From Kalmusia sp. IMI 367209 (Eukaryota; Ascomycota; Dothideomycetes; Pleosporales; Didymosphaeriaceae), in the NCBI GenBank assembly GCA_027946365.1, contig JAPEUQ010000021.1:310001-374000 (forward strand): a stretch of 64,000 nt of DNA, given 5' to 3'. The translations under genes were made by a program, and so were the position numbers. Below are positions 20,315 through 31,862 of the stretch, piece after piece. The notes below the pieces were generated by a model. The model saw only the letters and a list, made by a program, of their open reading frames with translations. It did no database searches and was not told the origin of the DNA. Numbering within the stretch: position 1 is the stretch's first letter; each line of letters starts with the position of its first letter.

Positions 20315-21647
20315 TCATCCGGAGACTATCCTATCTTTAGCGCGTAATTCCAACCCACCCGCTCCTGCCAACAAACCCCTCGACGCCTTCATCGTTTTCC
20401 ACCTCCCTCGCCAGTCGCCCCGTGACCACGCTCCTCTCAAAATCCCTCCCCTGCACAAGGAAAGGTTCAAACCCTTCACCCTCCCGGACCCCCTCCTTGC
20501 CCATTTCCCCGTCTCTTTTACATGCACGAACCCACTTGACGCTCGATCAAGTAGCATGAACCAGTTCCGCTGGTGCACAGAGCCTATGCTGTTCGTCGAA
20601 CCTGGGTATGCGTTATTGACGCGGGTCTGGGCATCTTCATCCGAGTCGGTGTCGATTTCTTGTGGTGCTTCCTCGTCATCCGGTATTGTCTTTCTAGCTG
20701 CGTCATCCTCTGATTCTGAATCAGTTGATTGAGGTGCGCAGGTAGGTTTGGACTTCCTCTGTCCTCTCCTGCGCCCTTGACCTGGCTTTGCAATATCATT
20801 AGCAGAGGGTAAACGAAGCGTGATGGTGTAGTTCTTTGGAAGTCGGGCCCCGTTCAGCCGTAGACGTATATAGCGTGTTTGGAACGCATCGATGAGCTTT
20901 TCGTTCCCGGTCCTCGTGCTGCACGTTTTAGAAGGACCATGTACTTCAAGATCCGTGTCTGAGTCATTGTCTGTAGTCTGCGGTGAGGAGGGTCTTTTCG
21001 AGGAGTTCTTGCGCGGAAGGACCGTGTATGTTCCAGTGTCCCAGATGAGGAGCGAGCCTGTCCTTGCGGACGCTGATTCTATGAGGTGATTCTGCGCTCT
21101 TATCAACGACAACGTCTAGACATACAATAAAAGACATACCCAAAGATTGTGCACCCTCGTCTCAATGGCCATTCTGCTCAAGCTCTTTGAATTCGGATTT
21201 CCCGGTAGTCCTTTCGGTACTGCGAAAGACATGCTACTCGATCTTGAAAACTGTAATCGCAAATCATCTAGAACAAGCATGAGCAACCCCACTTGAGCCC
21301 CTGGTCTATAGACTCAACCTACAATGAACACCAGAAACAGGGTGATTATGCTGATGAATCACGAAATGACTCCCATGCTCATGTTCATTCGCCTCGTACA
21401 AGTTCGCCCATTCTTCAATCGAAATCCTCGGTGCGTCTTGCTTCACAGAACGACATACTTTAGAAAGATGCTTTTTGAAATAAATCAAGTGAGCTTCTAT
21501 CTTTGCTCTGCCTGCTTCAATGGCGGCGAGCGTAGGTAGATCACTTGCGTCATCTTGCTCATTAGCCGAAGATGAAGTTCCTAAGGTTTTGGGGCGTTTC
21601 GACAATCGAGGAGGCGGGGAAATATCGCGAGTCAAAGTTGATGGCAT
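20315..21647 (-). CDS. Stand-alone LigD-type 3'-phosphoesterase domain protein
   Basis: Three exons join in frame. The first ends in HFVIHQHNHPVSGVH; with donor GTAGGT at 21322 and acceptor before 21267 the protein reads GVHYDLRLQF, the HYDxR motif of DNA ligase D 3'-phosphoesterase domains. Next come SFAVPKGLPGNPNSKSL, then ETRVHNLWNHLIESASARTGSLLIWDTGTYTVLPR after a second intron. So the histidines and the Asp-Arg pair that bind metal and the 3'-phosphate end are present. The middle is acidic and disordered (STDSESEDDAARK), followed by GKWARRGSGRVKGLNLSL. There is no ligase or polymerase domain. In bacteria this module cleans 3' ends in end joining; a nuclear DNA-repair role here is inference. 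Confidence 0.8.
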
Positions 21648-22188
21648 GGATACTCGAGCAGATGAGCCCTTGAATGAGGATAGTAAGGTTGAAAGGCAGT
21701 GGCGAAGAAGGTGCGATGGCGAGTCGCTAGGCTGCGTCGGGCTTAGTCCTGTATTGCGCTCTCCGCCATGTGATATCTCCGCAGCGCAGAGAGGATGAAG
21801 ATGTCTACTAGACTATATTTTATTCTACAAAGCTATGGTACCTCCCACATTCTGTTTCTGTTCCATCTCTCGTAACCCGAATAGCATCACGGCGGAAACT
21901 GTAGAGTACTTTTAGTCACAACCGTGCATGCATAGAGTATTCTATAAAGCCAGCCAATACGTAGGCCGTCCACCGAAACCCATTCAGTATTTTCATCATT
22001 TGCAAGATTATGAGTAGACAATTGTTGGAAGACCCGTAAACAAACCCCCCTCCATAAGACTTGTCCAGTAAAGTGGGAACAAACAATATGTGTCTTTGGA
22101 TTTTGACCTCATGTCCTCTGTTGCCTGGTTCTAGTAATCAGAGGGTAAGCAAAACACACGGCCCACATCGGCATTTGCGACACCGCCC
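21648..22188. other. Intergenic region, no gene seen
   Basis: Only short random frames are present between the two minus-strand genes. Confidence 0.4.
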
Positions 22189-24478
22189 CTATCTGTGGAA
22201 GTCGTATACTTCCCGACACGATACAGGGCAGTCGCAGTGGATGGGGTAAAAAGACTCGCCCGCAGCCTCTTCCCGCTCTTCCTCAGATAGCTCAATACCG
22301 CCTCCGTCATACGCGTAGAGCTCTTTCATTTCCTCACCGGTGAGCGGGGCAAGCTTAGGCGCAGCGGTCAGAGCAGTCATGGTAGCTCGGCGCAAATCTG
22401 TAGAGTTGATATTGTGATTAGCATAGAGTCTTGTAGGCATTGTGCACTTTGGCTTTACGTACTCCAGAAACGCTCCTCTTCGGCTTCGTCCAAAAATCCT
22501 TTAACCTTAATGTCTTTATGAGTAGCAAGGGCTTCGGCTATACGCTCGTAAAGGAGCCTAAAGATCACACGGGGGCATGGAAAGATGTCATGGAATAAGG
22601 GAAGCCTAACAAGTTAGCAGACGATTTGTGTCATATCTCAGTCTGACTCACCCTCGCTCGTATGGGTTGTTTTTCCATCGCTTCTGATCCTTCGGGAGGC
22701 GGATAACGACCTAGTATTTACAGTAAGCAGATATGCCTCGGTGGGAGACCCTTTTTTTTGTGTGACTTACTTCGTTGAGGTGAGGTAATTTATCCAACAA
22801 ATCGCAGGTAACGAAGTCTTCCGGTCGTAACTTGTCGAACCCGCCTACCGTCACCCTGAAGAAGTGGTAGAAGGATACGAAACTGAAAGAGACATCGATC
22901 TTGCGGATACCATGGAAGAATGTTGCATATCGTTTTAGCTCTGGGTGAAGCTTAGGAGAGGCTTTGTACTGAGTCGCAAGAAGATGGCTATGGTCATCTA
23001 GGGGGAGGCTGCTGGGCTCGGTGAATTGAGAGCAGCGCGCCAAAGTCTGCAGGCGATATTGAAAGTCATGGAAACTAGTACTGGTTATGCAAAGTCCTTT
23101 GTCAAAAATCTGCCAAGTTAATCTACGATCAGCATCTACGATATCAGTGGAGGCATTGGGAAACTCACCAAGCTCCCAGCAAAGCAGAGCCGGAGAGTGA
23201 TGGCGCGGACCAGAGTCGAGACTTCCAATAGACGCTTCCATTCCCCTAGTCTCTCGGTCACCTCACAACCATGCGAATCGACTCTAAGAGCAGATCGTGG
23301 AGCGTGCATAAGATCGTGGAAGTTATCGGGATGACGCGGAGCCTTGACAATGCAGAATTGGATAATGTGCTCTTTCAACTCGGTAGGTAAACCAGCCCAG
23401 TTGAAGCTCTTGCCGTTCGCATCCCAATATTCCCGCAGGGTTCCATCTGACACCATGGCTTCACCTACCTAGTAAGAGATCAGCACTGGTATCAAATTGA
23501 TCATGTCTCCAGTTGTGACTAACCGGGAAATACTCAGCCAACTTCTTCTTGAGCGACATCAACCTCTTGTTCTCTCGCACGAGCACCCTACGGTTTGGAC
23601 GTCCCTTCTGAAAACTTCGTTGGCAAGTCATATGGACGTCCTGGCTATAATTCCGGAATCTCACTTCAATCTTAAAGTCCTGCTGAACATGCTTCTGGTT
23701 CTGCGCAAGTTTGCACAATGTCACTTCGATATGAATAGCAGAATGAGTCGCGGACTGCATGCGGTAGTCATTTACAGTCTGCTCAATAAGATCTATGAGT
23801 GGCCTGGAACATGTTTAATCAGTTGCGTGATTTTCAATACGTCTATTAAGGGGGTACTTACGGCATGTCAATCGGGTGGACGGATGTGACTACCGACTTC
23901 TGGGCATTGGCGTGCTTTGGTTTCTTTACATTCTTCTTGGTACGGGTACCTGCTGCTAGTCGAGTCTCTTTAACTCCCCCGCCTTTGCTGTCTCCGTGTT
24001 CATCGTTCAGAGGGTGAGATTGTTTCGATTTCTTCGTCTTCTTCTTCGTCTTCTTCTTAATTGAGGGACCAACCTCTGGTTCGACCTTGTCAACTATCTT
24101 GAATTCACTCTCATTGGCTTTATCTTTACGAGGTTGAGGTTGCCTCGCTTTCATCTGCTTCTTGCTCGGTGCGCTCGTTGATGGTACCCTCTTTGCAGCC
24201 TCCAGGCCTTTGCTGAGGGCTCCTACGGCATAAAAGCCTCCCTTCTCCGTACTAACAAGCTCCTGCTCTTTTTTGCGATGACTCTTAGAGTCTATGTGTG
24301 CGGCCCAGTTCTTGAGAGGTAGCCTACGGTCGCAAATCTTGCATAATGTCAAGGCAGTGCCCGTGACCCAGATTGCGCTGTCGTCAACTTCTCGCTTGCA
24401 ACCAACTTCTTCTAGAGTTGCAAACATCCACGCTTGGGATTCTTGGTAGGGGTGCCTCGGCTTGACGTAGCGATCCAT
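22189..24478 (-). CDS. Zinc-finger / F-box-like protein of unknown function
   Basis: Best read as one multi-exon gene. Exon 1 starts MDRYVKPRHPYQESQAW at 24478 and carries a U1-type C2H2 finger (CKICDRRLPLKNWAAHIDSKSHRKKE, residues about 47-72), followed by a lysine-rich basic stretch (IKKKTKKKTKKSKQS). Further exons give PLIDLIEQTVNDYRMQ, HIEVTLCKLAQNQKH and ENKRLMSLKKKLAEYFP. After an intron at about 23463-23520 comes SFNWAGLPTELKEHIIQFC, which looks like an F-box. C-terminal exons read VVIRLPKDQKRWKNNPYERG, LLYERIAEALATHKDIK and NLRRATMTALTAAPKLAPL. The finger part and F-box part could be two genes, but almost no spacer would separate them. I do not recognise the function. Confidence 0.55.
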
Positions 24479-25818
24479 GGTCGACAATGAATGAATGCGA
24501 GGTCGTAGAGTGTATTATGTAGATACGTCAACAGATGGCTGTGCTGAAGATAGAATATGTGTATTGGGGACTAGCGATTTGTTTGTTGTTAGCAGCTGAA
24601 AAAGGAGAAAGTAAAAAAATAAAAGAGAGAGAGAGACTTGAGCAAAGGAGATACCAGGCACCAAAACAATACCCTTGATGGCATTGATTTTTCACCTCTA
24701 CTATGAGATGATGGTTCCCTCGAAATCGGAGTAGTCAGATCGATATTCCAATAAGTGCTCTCGACCCCGATTCGATGGTATTAAATCAGTGAGTTGTTTC
24801 GAAGATCGCAAGTATTGTTACTGAGAGACAGTATACGTCTGCCTAGAGCTCCTAGAGTGTCCGTTCTGACCGGTATTCTGTAGACGTCCGGGGAGGTGCG
24901 TCCACCAGACTAGATAGGTACAACGGTCGAATACAGGTAGAGTTGATCTTCGTCTATTATGATAAGAAGCCAGAGATCATAACGCTAGCAAGTTTATAAC
25001 AGACGCAACTGCCAGATGTGGAGGAGACCGCCAAGTAGAGGTAAGAAGGAGAAGTTGGACAAGTGAGAGGAAGGAACGTTGCCTTAGGGCAGCACAGACC
25101 TATGTCATCTGCACCCACACGCTGTCACATGATTGTTTGAGCCAGTTGGGACCTAGGGTTTTTTGGACCATGTTCCTCGTCCCAACAAGCCATCGTTCTT
25201 CTACCAAGTTGTTGTATGTAGGAAACAGCCACCATATATGCACTTGAGCTCGAGCGTATGTAGCCTCATCTCTTCGCCATATTCTATCCAATTTTCTCTC
25301 AGCCCTTGAGTTCGGGAAAGGAGAAATCTTGAGACTGTAATGATGCTCCACTCAAAACGATATCTTTCATCAGTTGCCTGGAAGAATGCTTGGCTATTCT
25401 ACCTCCCACAATAAACTTCAATAAGCAAAAATAAAACATGAGTGATGAGCGAACGAGAGGATATGAATACCCTGGTTGGGACGTTGGGTGTGACCCACTA
25501 TATGCCTAGCTTGCGCACGAAGACCGGGTGAGATATCTGAATCTACACTGAGCATAATGGTTCAGGATACCAAAATAACATGTGCTCAATAGCATCGATT
25601 ACAGTTGTAAGCGAGAGAAAATTGTTGACACAGACATGACGTAGAAAGTGAAGCATCACACTGCTCCGCAGAAAAGGCTTAGCGCCAAGCCTCAAGTCTC
25701 TTCGGAGCAGGCGGCTTTTCTACACCAATCGCCTTTAAGCTCCGTCGACTACGCCAAACCATCTACACCAGCATCTCTAATTTTCAACCTGAATCAGATA
25801 TTGCGAAAGATCCCAAAT
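24479..25818. other. Intergenic region before Med8
   Basis: No convincing gene is seen in this 1.3 kb. There is a short GA repeat near 24632. A 83-codon minus-strand frame (25100-25351) has no recognisable motif. Confidence 0.45.
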
Positions 25819-26826
25819 ATGAGTCAGAATGCGCCAGGGGAGCCTTCGAGGGCGGATATTGCATTACTGGAGTCGCTGCGCGCAAGATTGATGCCGCTTG
25901 TCTATAACCTGGAAGGGCTCAAGAATGAGGTCTACTACAATCCGAACGCGCCGCCAGATTGGTAGGTCGAGCTTGCTTTCTATGCTCGACGGTTCTGATG
26001 TTTTTGCGCATACATCTGCTTCCTTTTTGAGTCACCCTCGTTGTTGAATCTGGCTTGTTCTGCGAGTCTACTCTCCCTTGTCTCACGTGCCTTCATTTGT
26101 ATCAACCCTGCACCCTGTACACTTCCATGATACATTTCCCTTTTCATTTGGCGGATAATTTCTACAATTCAGTTTGTCTCAGTCATTCAAAACTGACATC
26201 GCGATAGGCCATCCATCCAGCGCAGTATCGCCGCTCTGAGCAGCACCCTGAATTCAATACATTCTCTCATCAACGACAACCCCGACGCAACCGCCACACT
26301 CCGTGCTCTCCATGCCTACCCTATCCCGCCGTTTCCAATAACAGATCCAAACTTAGGCCATCTACCAGACGCCATCCTCCGCAAAGTGCCCACGCCCGAG
26401 GAAAAGGACTGGATTCTCGCCAAGCTAGCCAAAGCCGCCGAGTTTGCGCACGTGCCTGGGGATTGGGATATTGAGGCGAAGAAGCCGGTTGAAGAGGGGG
26501 AGGATGAGAGTGGTGAGGGCGGCGTTGCGAAGGTCAAAAGGTCAAAGGCGAACCTGGACGAGGACCAGTTGGCGGATATCTGGAATGCCGCACTCGGCAT
26601 TGTGGATACGCAGGGTGCAATTTTTGAAGAGAAGCAGAAAGCATCGAATGCTAGTACGCCTGCTGAGTCTGGAGAAGAGGATGAGGAGATGGAGGATGTA
26701 GTCGGTACGGGTGCGACGTCACAACCTTCGGGAAGTGCTCCCGCGCATCCGACGGCGGTTGCGCAGCCGATGATGTCGCTTGACACGATTCACAGGTTCA
26801 TGTCTACTGGAACAGTTCCTCATTAG
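25819..26826 (+). CDS. MED8: Mediator complex subunit 8
   Basis: Two exons (25819-25961 and 26208-26826) around a 246-nt intron that splits the tryptophan codon of PPDW-PSIQRS, for about 253 residues. Med8 is a head-module subunit of Mediator that links activators to RNA polymerase II. The N-terminal helix ADIALLESLRARLMPLVYNLEGLKNEV, then WPSIQRSIAALSSTLNSIHSLI, match the Med8 helical bundle. The PLPSFP-like segment appears as AYPIPPFPITDPNL, and LRKVPTPEEKDWI follows. The second half is acidic (ESGEEDEEMEDVV) and ends MSTGTVPH. The start at 25819 is preferred to in-frame ATG 25648, because Med8 proteins begin near the first helix. The intron is long for this window. Confidence 0.88.
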
Positions 26827-27058
26827 GCACGAAGTCGGGCAATTGTAGTGTTTCATACATGGGGTGAGTGTAAAAGGAGCATGGCTTTGGCGTTGAAGGG
26901 ACATGATACCAGTGGACCTTGTTTAGGATAGGGACCAAATTTGATAACTCATTATGCAAGACTTTGGGTATAATGCTACAAAACTTGAGAGTCATCCATA
27001 CACCCTCCTGTCGATAGCCGCAATGTGCAGATACGTATTGTCCAAGGCGAACCCATAC

Positions 27059-27833
27059 TCATTCCGGTTTCAGAGCATATATCCGCACTGGAAATAATTC
27101 CCTTGGGAACCCCTTCTGTAGCTCCGTAGCCACAATCTTCAACCCTGCCTCCTTGAACAGCTGCCGAAATTTCTCATCCGACCTCGTCACACTAGAGTCC
27201 TCCTCATCATATATATCCTTCTTCATGAAATCTGTCGACATGTTCTCCTTGACCACGATCCAGGATTCCCTCCCTTCCTCCTTGACAAGGCCGTCCTTAC
27301 ACCGCTTGAAGTACGCAACAAGCTGTGCATCCGTCAGGTGTCCCAAGCACCACTGGTTCCATATTATATCATATGCGCCCGTCTCTGGGACCCAATCCTG
27401 CAAACCGAGGTTTATGACGTCGCCGACCTGTCCCTTTCCTTCTATCGTAGCCTCTCCATCCCCAGCCCACTCCCCACTGCCCAGGCTCTGCACCAGCTCA
27501 TCCGTAAATTTCGTCACGGGCTCCACGACGTCGACTCTCTTGCTGACTTTGAGCAGGAACTCCTTTGTGATCCTGCCGACGCCTGCGCCACAGTCTGCGA
27601 CCCTGTCTAATGGGTGGAGAGGTAGTTTCGAGGCGGACGTCGATTTCGTACGGCGGAGCTTGGTGAGGAAGTTGGAGGAGCCTTGTAGGTCGATGCGCGA
27701 GGTTTGCGGGAAGCCGCCGAGCATGCCGTTGGTATCGGCGGAGACGGAGTTCCAGTACTCGATGGAGTGGGCGTGGTCTATTAGGGCATCGGGCGCGGAG
27801 GTGGAGGAAGGGTGGGTCGGAGTCCATGTCCAT
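27059..27833 (-). CDS. TAE1: Protein N-terminal methyltransferase (Tae1/NTMT type), frameshift near start
   Basis: An AdoMet-dependent enzyme that methylates the alpha-amino group of exposed (A/P/S)PK termini such as those of ribosomal proteins. Signature blocks are DHAHSIEYWNSVSAD, GMLGGFPQ, the AdoMet loop VADCGAGVGRITKEFL, and YDIIWNQWCLGHLTDAQL; the tail PRELFPVRIYALKPE is typical. The protein would be about 257 residues. The best start is ATG at 27833 in a strong CCACCATGG context (MDMDSDPP), but the reading frame changes between there and SSTSAPDALIDH. Dropping one G within 27810-27816 joins them. No in-frame ATG exists in the longer frame and no intron can bridge. The gene converges with Med8 and is divergent from the aldehyde dehydrogenase. 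Confidence 0.85.
27810..27816 (-). other. Homopolymer frameshift in the N-terminal methyltransferase
   Basis: GGGTGGG on the + strand. One G too many separates MDMDSDPP from SSTSAPDALIDH. Which of the two G runs is affected cannot be decided. Confidence 0.55.
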
Positions 27834-28340
27834 GGTGGGTGGTTTCTGCGATGCGATGGAGAGCAATCAATGTAGGTACAAACAACGAGAAACACTGCGT
27901 TCAAGCCTTAGCGTAGCGTATCGCGTTGGAGCGACGGAGCTGCTGTTCGGCCCTTCGAAGCTGCAAAGAAGTGACGGAAAGTCTTGGTGGACGGTGTTGC
28001 GAAACCCTAGATCAGATGGCGGGGTAGCTACGCGCCTTGCAGACGCGTCTGTACCGTCTGCACCCCACGCGTTCGTCTTTTCAGGAACGCCGGGCTTCCT
28101 CCTTTTGAAATTACAATCTGCAATGTAAGAGGGCTCCGAAGCGGATCGGACGCAGGCTCCGACAGTCTCCCGATTGTCGCCCATTTCCGCTCGCACCCCA
28201 CTTCGAATGCGACGGACGCGGCCTGATGCGGCAAGTGCATCCGACTGTGCTCCTATCGCGTCTAACAGAGCATCTCTTGCGGGGTTGCATCGTGTAGCCA
28301 CAGATAAGTCGCCGCCAGATAACTAAGCTTGCTCTCCCAG
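27834..28340. promoter_or_regulatory. Divergent promoter methyltransferase / aldehyde dehydrogenase
   Basis: About 500 bp between two start codons. No gene or clear regulatory motif is seen. Confidence 0.4.
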
Positions 28341-30219
28341 ATGCCCTCTCCTTTACCCCGCCTCTTTCGTGCTTCAGCCCTTTCGCAGCTCCAGCATCCA
28401 CTCAGACTTCGTTCCTGGTCCCGTTGTGACATCGTCAACAGCTACAAGAATTACAACTGCCGCAATCGCTACAGCACCATGTCCGACCTGTTCGTAGAGC
28501 TTACCGCGCCAAACGGCCTCAAATACAAGCAACCGCGGGGTCTCTTCATCAACAATGAGTTCGTGGCGTCCCAATCTGGGGAGACCATCGCGACCATTAA
28601 TCCAAGGTTAGGAGCGTTATGTAATAATTCTTTTTTGAAGCTGATTCGAGGTAGCGATGAGAGCGAAATAGCGTCCGTCTACGCCGCAGGGCCAGAAGAC
28701 GTCGACAAGGCAGTTGCTGCTGCACGCAAAGCATTCAAGGACCCTTCATGGCGCGACATGGACACTAACGCGCGAGGGGACCTCTTGTACAAGTTTGCTC
28801 AGATTATTGAGCAGCATAGGGAGACGTTAGCAACAATTGAGACCTGGGACAATGGCAAGCCTTACCAAATCTCACTGAACGATGATTTGGGTGAGGTCAT
28901 TGGCACCATCAAATACTATGCCGGCTACGCGAACAAGATACACGGACAAGTCATCGATACTTCCCCCGCCAAGCTTGCTTACACAGTACGGGAACCACTT
29001 GGTGTTTGCGGACAAATCATTCCATGGAACTTTCCGCTTGCGATGGCAGCGTGGAAGCTCGGTCCTGCCTTGTGCACAGGAAACACTGTAGTCCTAAAGG
29101 CAGCGGAACAGACACCACTTTCCATCCTGTACCTGGCGACGTTGGTAAAGGAGGCAGGGTTTCCACCCGGTGTCATCAACATCATCAATGGAGAGGGCCG
29201 CAAGGCTGGTGCTGCTTTAGCCCAGCATCTGGACGTCGATAAGATTGCATTTACTGGATCAACAGCTACTGGAAAAGAGATTATGAAGATGGCCGCTGTG
29301 AACATGAAGAACATTACCCTAGAGACTGGCGGAAAATCCCCGCTGTTGATCTTCGATGATGCAGAACTAGATCAAGCGGTCAAGTGGTCGCATGTTGGCA
29401 TCATGTGTAAGTTCCCAACCCCCATAGTGAACGTGAGACCTGTGGACTTCGGTCAGAAGAGCATAGACAAACTATCTATGGATTATTCTTCTCGGGACAA
29501 CTTGATGTGCGATGAATTCTATGCGCTGACTGTGGATAGACAACCAGGGACAGGTGTGCACTGCTACGTCCAGAATCCTCGTCCAGGAAGGCATCTACGA
29601 CAAATTTGTTGAAGCTTTCAAGGAGCATGTATCGAAAGCTTCCGTCGTCGGCGATCCTTTCAAGGATGACACATTCCAAGGCCCCCAAGTCACCAAGACC
29701 CAGTTCGAGAGAGTTCTGTCTTACATTGAAGCCGGGAAATCGGATGGTGCGAAGCTGGTCGCTGGTGGAGAGGCTTTCAAGAACGTAGGGGGCAAAGGAT
29801 TCTTCATCGCACCTACCATCTTCGCAGATGTGAAGGACAGCATGAAAATCTATCGTGAAGAAGTCTTTGGCCCATTTGTGGTGATTTCATCATTCAAGAC
29901 TGAGGAGGAAGCGATCGAGCGTGCGAACGACTCGACCTATGGCCTCGGGGCCGCACTCTTCACTCAGGATATCACGAAAGCGCACCGCGTCGCTAGGCTC
30001 ATCGAGGCGGGTATGGTATGGATCAACTCGAGCAACGATTCTGATATCCGTATCCCATTCGGAGGGGTCAAACAAAGCGGCATTGGACGGGAACTCGGTG
30101 AAGCCGGTCTGGAAGCGTATACCAACAAGAAGGTATGCACCCCACTAACGATGCAGTACTGTCTGCGCTGATACTGACTACGACAGGCTATTCACGTCAA
30201 CCTAGGTAGCAGACTCTGA
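28341..30219 (+). CDS. Aldehyde dehydrogenase (NAD(P)-dependent, class 1/2-like)
   Basis: An oxidoreductase turning aldehydes into acids. Three introns: a 48-nt one after ATINP, one inside the IM-YNQGQ junction, and one after AYTNKK. Motifs: IPWNFPLAMAAWKLGPAL (cofactor pocket), FTGSTATGKEI, LETGGKSPLL (general-base Glu) and GQVCTATSRILVQEGIYDKF with the catalytic Cys. The 5' end offers two starts. ATG 28341 adds an arginine-rich leader (MPSPLPRLFRASALSQLQ), mitochondrial in character. A later ATG near 28479 (MSDLFVELTAP) matches the cytosolic family start. The last exon ends HVNLGSRL, so SRL is a PTS1-type tail. Dual mitochondrial/peroxisomal location by start choice is possible but untested. 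Confidence 0.9.
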
Positions 30220-31862
30220 GTCGCACGCGAGATGCGCGGTGAGCGGCCACGTGGGAATATATGATTCCAACCCAATCGCTGGCACGCAGAAGGAATAGTT
30301 CCCGGTAGGACCCCATTCCAAGGCCTCGTTGTCGGAATTCTTTCTTGGCGCCAATGGCTTGGGCATCTTGAGCTTCGTCGAGCTTCATGATCTGTGTAAT
30401 TTGTACGTTTCTGATAGTCAGCCACGAGAACACAATCAACTTTCCGCATTCTATGGGGTGATGTCTGGAGTGCAATCAGGCGTGCAGATATAGATGCTAC
30501 ATAGGCATGCTTGATCCGGATGGGCAACGAGTCATTTTGTGCATTGGGCCGCAACTCTCTCACATAGCTCGCGATCCTTCCGGGCTGATCCAGGCAAGAA
30601 GAGAATTTTCAGGTCCAGTCTCCCTCAGGCGGCGAGGTTTTGCGGGCCCAGCACCAGGAGCTATCTGCAATGCGGATAGGCTATGCTCACAACGTCTATC
30701 ACGAGGATGGATGGTGGCCGCTGCAGCAGAACTGGCCTGCATATATGCGGTCGGCCTCGGAAGAACCAAGCCGGACCGGTAAGGTTCGGAGGGCGTCCGC
30801 GTGACCAACGGCGGCTCCTTCGCGTTGGTCTAGGGCAGAGAAGCCTACACGTGTTTGCTTGCGTTTCATGCTCTCGAGTGCACGCCGGCTGCAACGTGTT
30901 CGAAGACGCAGAGTTCGCAAGCCCGCTCTGTCTGTGTGCATGCTCGAAGCCGCGCGCCCAACGCACCCTTGTTCGTTAGACGGCCTTGGTGGGCTTGGCT
31001 CCAAACCATAGTTCTGAGCGGGCAAATCATAGATTCGGTCCCTTCCACCGGTGACGAGCCTTTTGAAGACTGCTCGACTCTACCGACTCTACCGACTCCA
31101 TCGCGCCCAGCCTACCCCTCAAGGCTCTCCGCACTCGCTGCCCTTCGCATTGCTCGTCGCTCGTCTGCGCCTACGCTGCAGCTTCGCAGGTCTAGCCCCG
31201 CGCTAGTCCCTCGCTGCCCACTTTCGAACTGGTCGCCGCCGCACCAAAACTTTCCCATTCACCGGTGCCTCCTCGACTGCGCGTGCCCTCCGCCAGCCCT
31301 CGCCACACCCAGCAGACGTAATCGGCGCCTACCTACACTAATCCTCAGCCGCTTACCTCGCTAGCTATCTCCGCGCGCCGCCTACCGCCGAGCTTGAGGT
31401 CACCACTATCAGCCCCATGCGTGCTGCCTCTTGTCCCTAACCAAGCCCTCCCACGACTCTCGCAGGCACATCCATCGCTCTGGCTCGCCAGCGGGATTTC
31501 GAATCGCCCCCCGACGTCCCATCCCCTCTGCTGACCTGGCACGGCCGGTGTCCCTCGAAGCAGATCGTGACCGCGCCGACGGAGGCTAGCTTGACCGCAT
31601 TTCTTTCACGCCTCTACCGACCGCCCTAACACCGCTTGGCTCGTGCCATTCTTCCCGTCGTCCCTCTATCGCGCATCGTGACTGCTGTTTGTCGCAACAG
31701 ACGCCCGCCGTTTAAGACAGCACGCAGCTGCCCCCCGCCAGCACCTGCACACACGCACCGCCGCCGCCGCCGCCGCCTTCCTCGCACCCGCAAGCATCCT
31801 GCAAAGAGACATCCCTACCCACTGCCTTACTATCCACTCGTTTTGGCTTATCAGCCGCCAAC
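30220..31862. promoter_or_regulatory. Long upstream region/5' leader of the PPZ phosphatase
   Basis: A 1.6-kb gap. The last 800 bp are pyrimidine-rich, as in long fungal 5' leaders. A CGC/GCC triplet run lies at about 31756-31779. No gene is recognised. Confidence 0.45.

Noticed and set aside
20315..21647. Loss of the phosphoesterase's second histidine at a splice site
   Set aside because: A first intron choice gave GDDLRLQ, but the GTAGGT donor four codons later restores GVHYDLRLQ, so the motif is intact.
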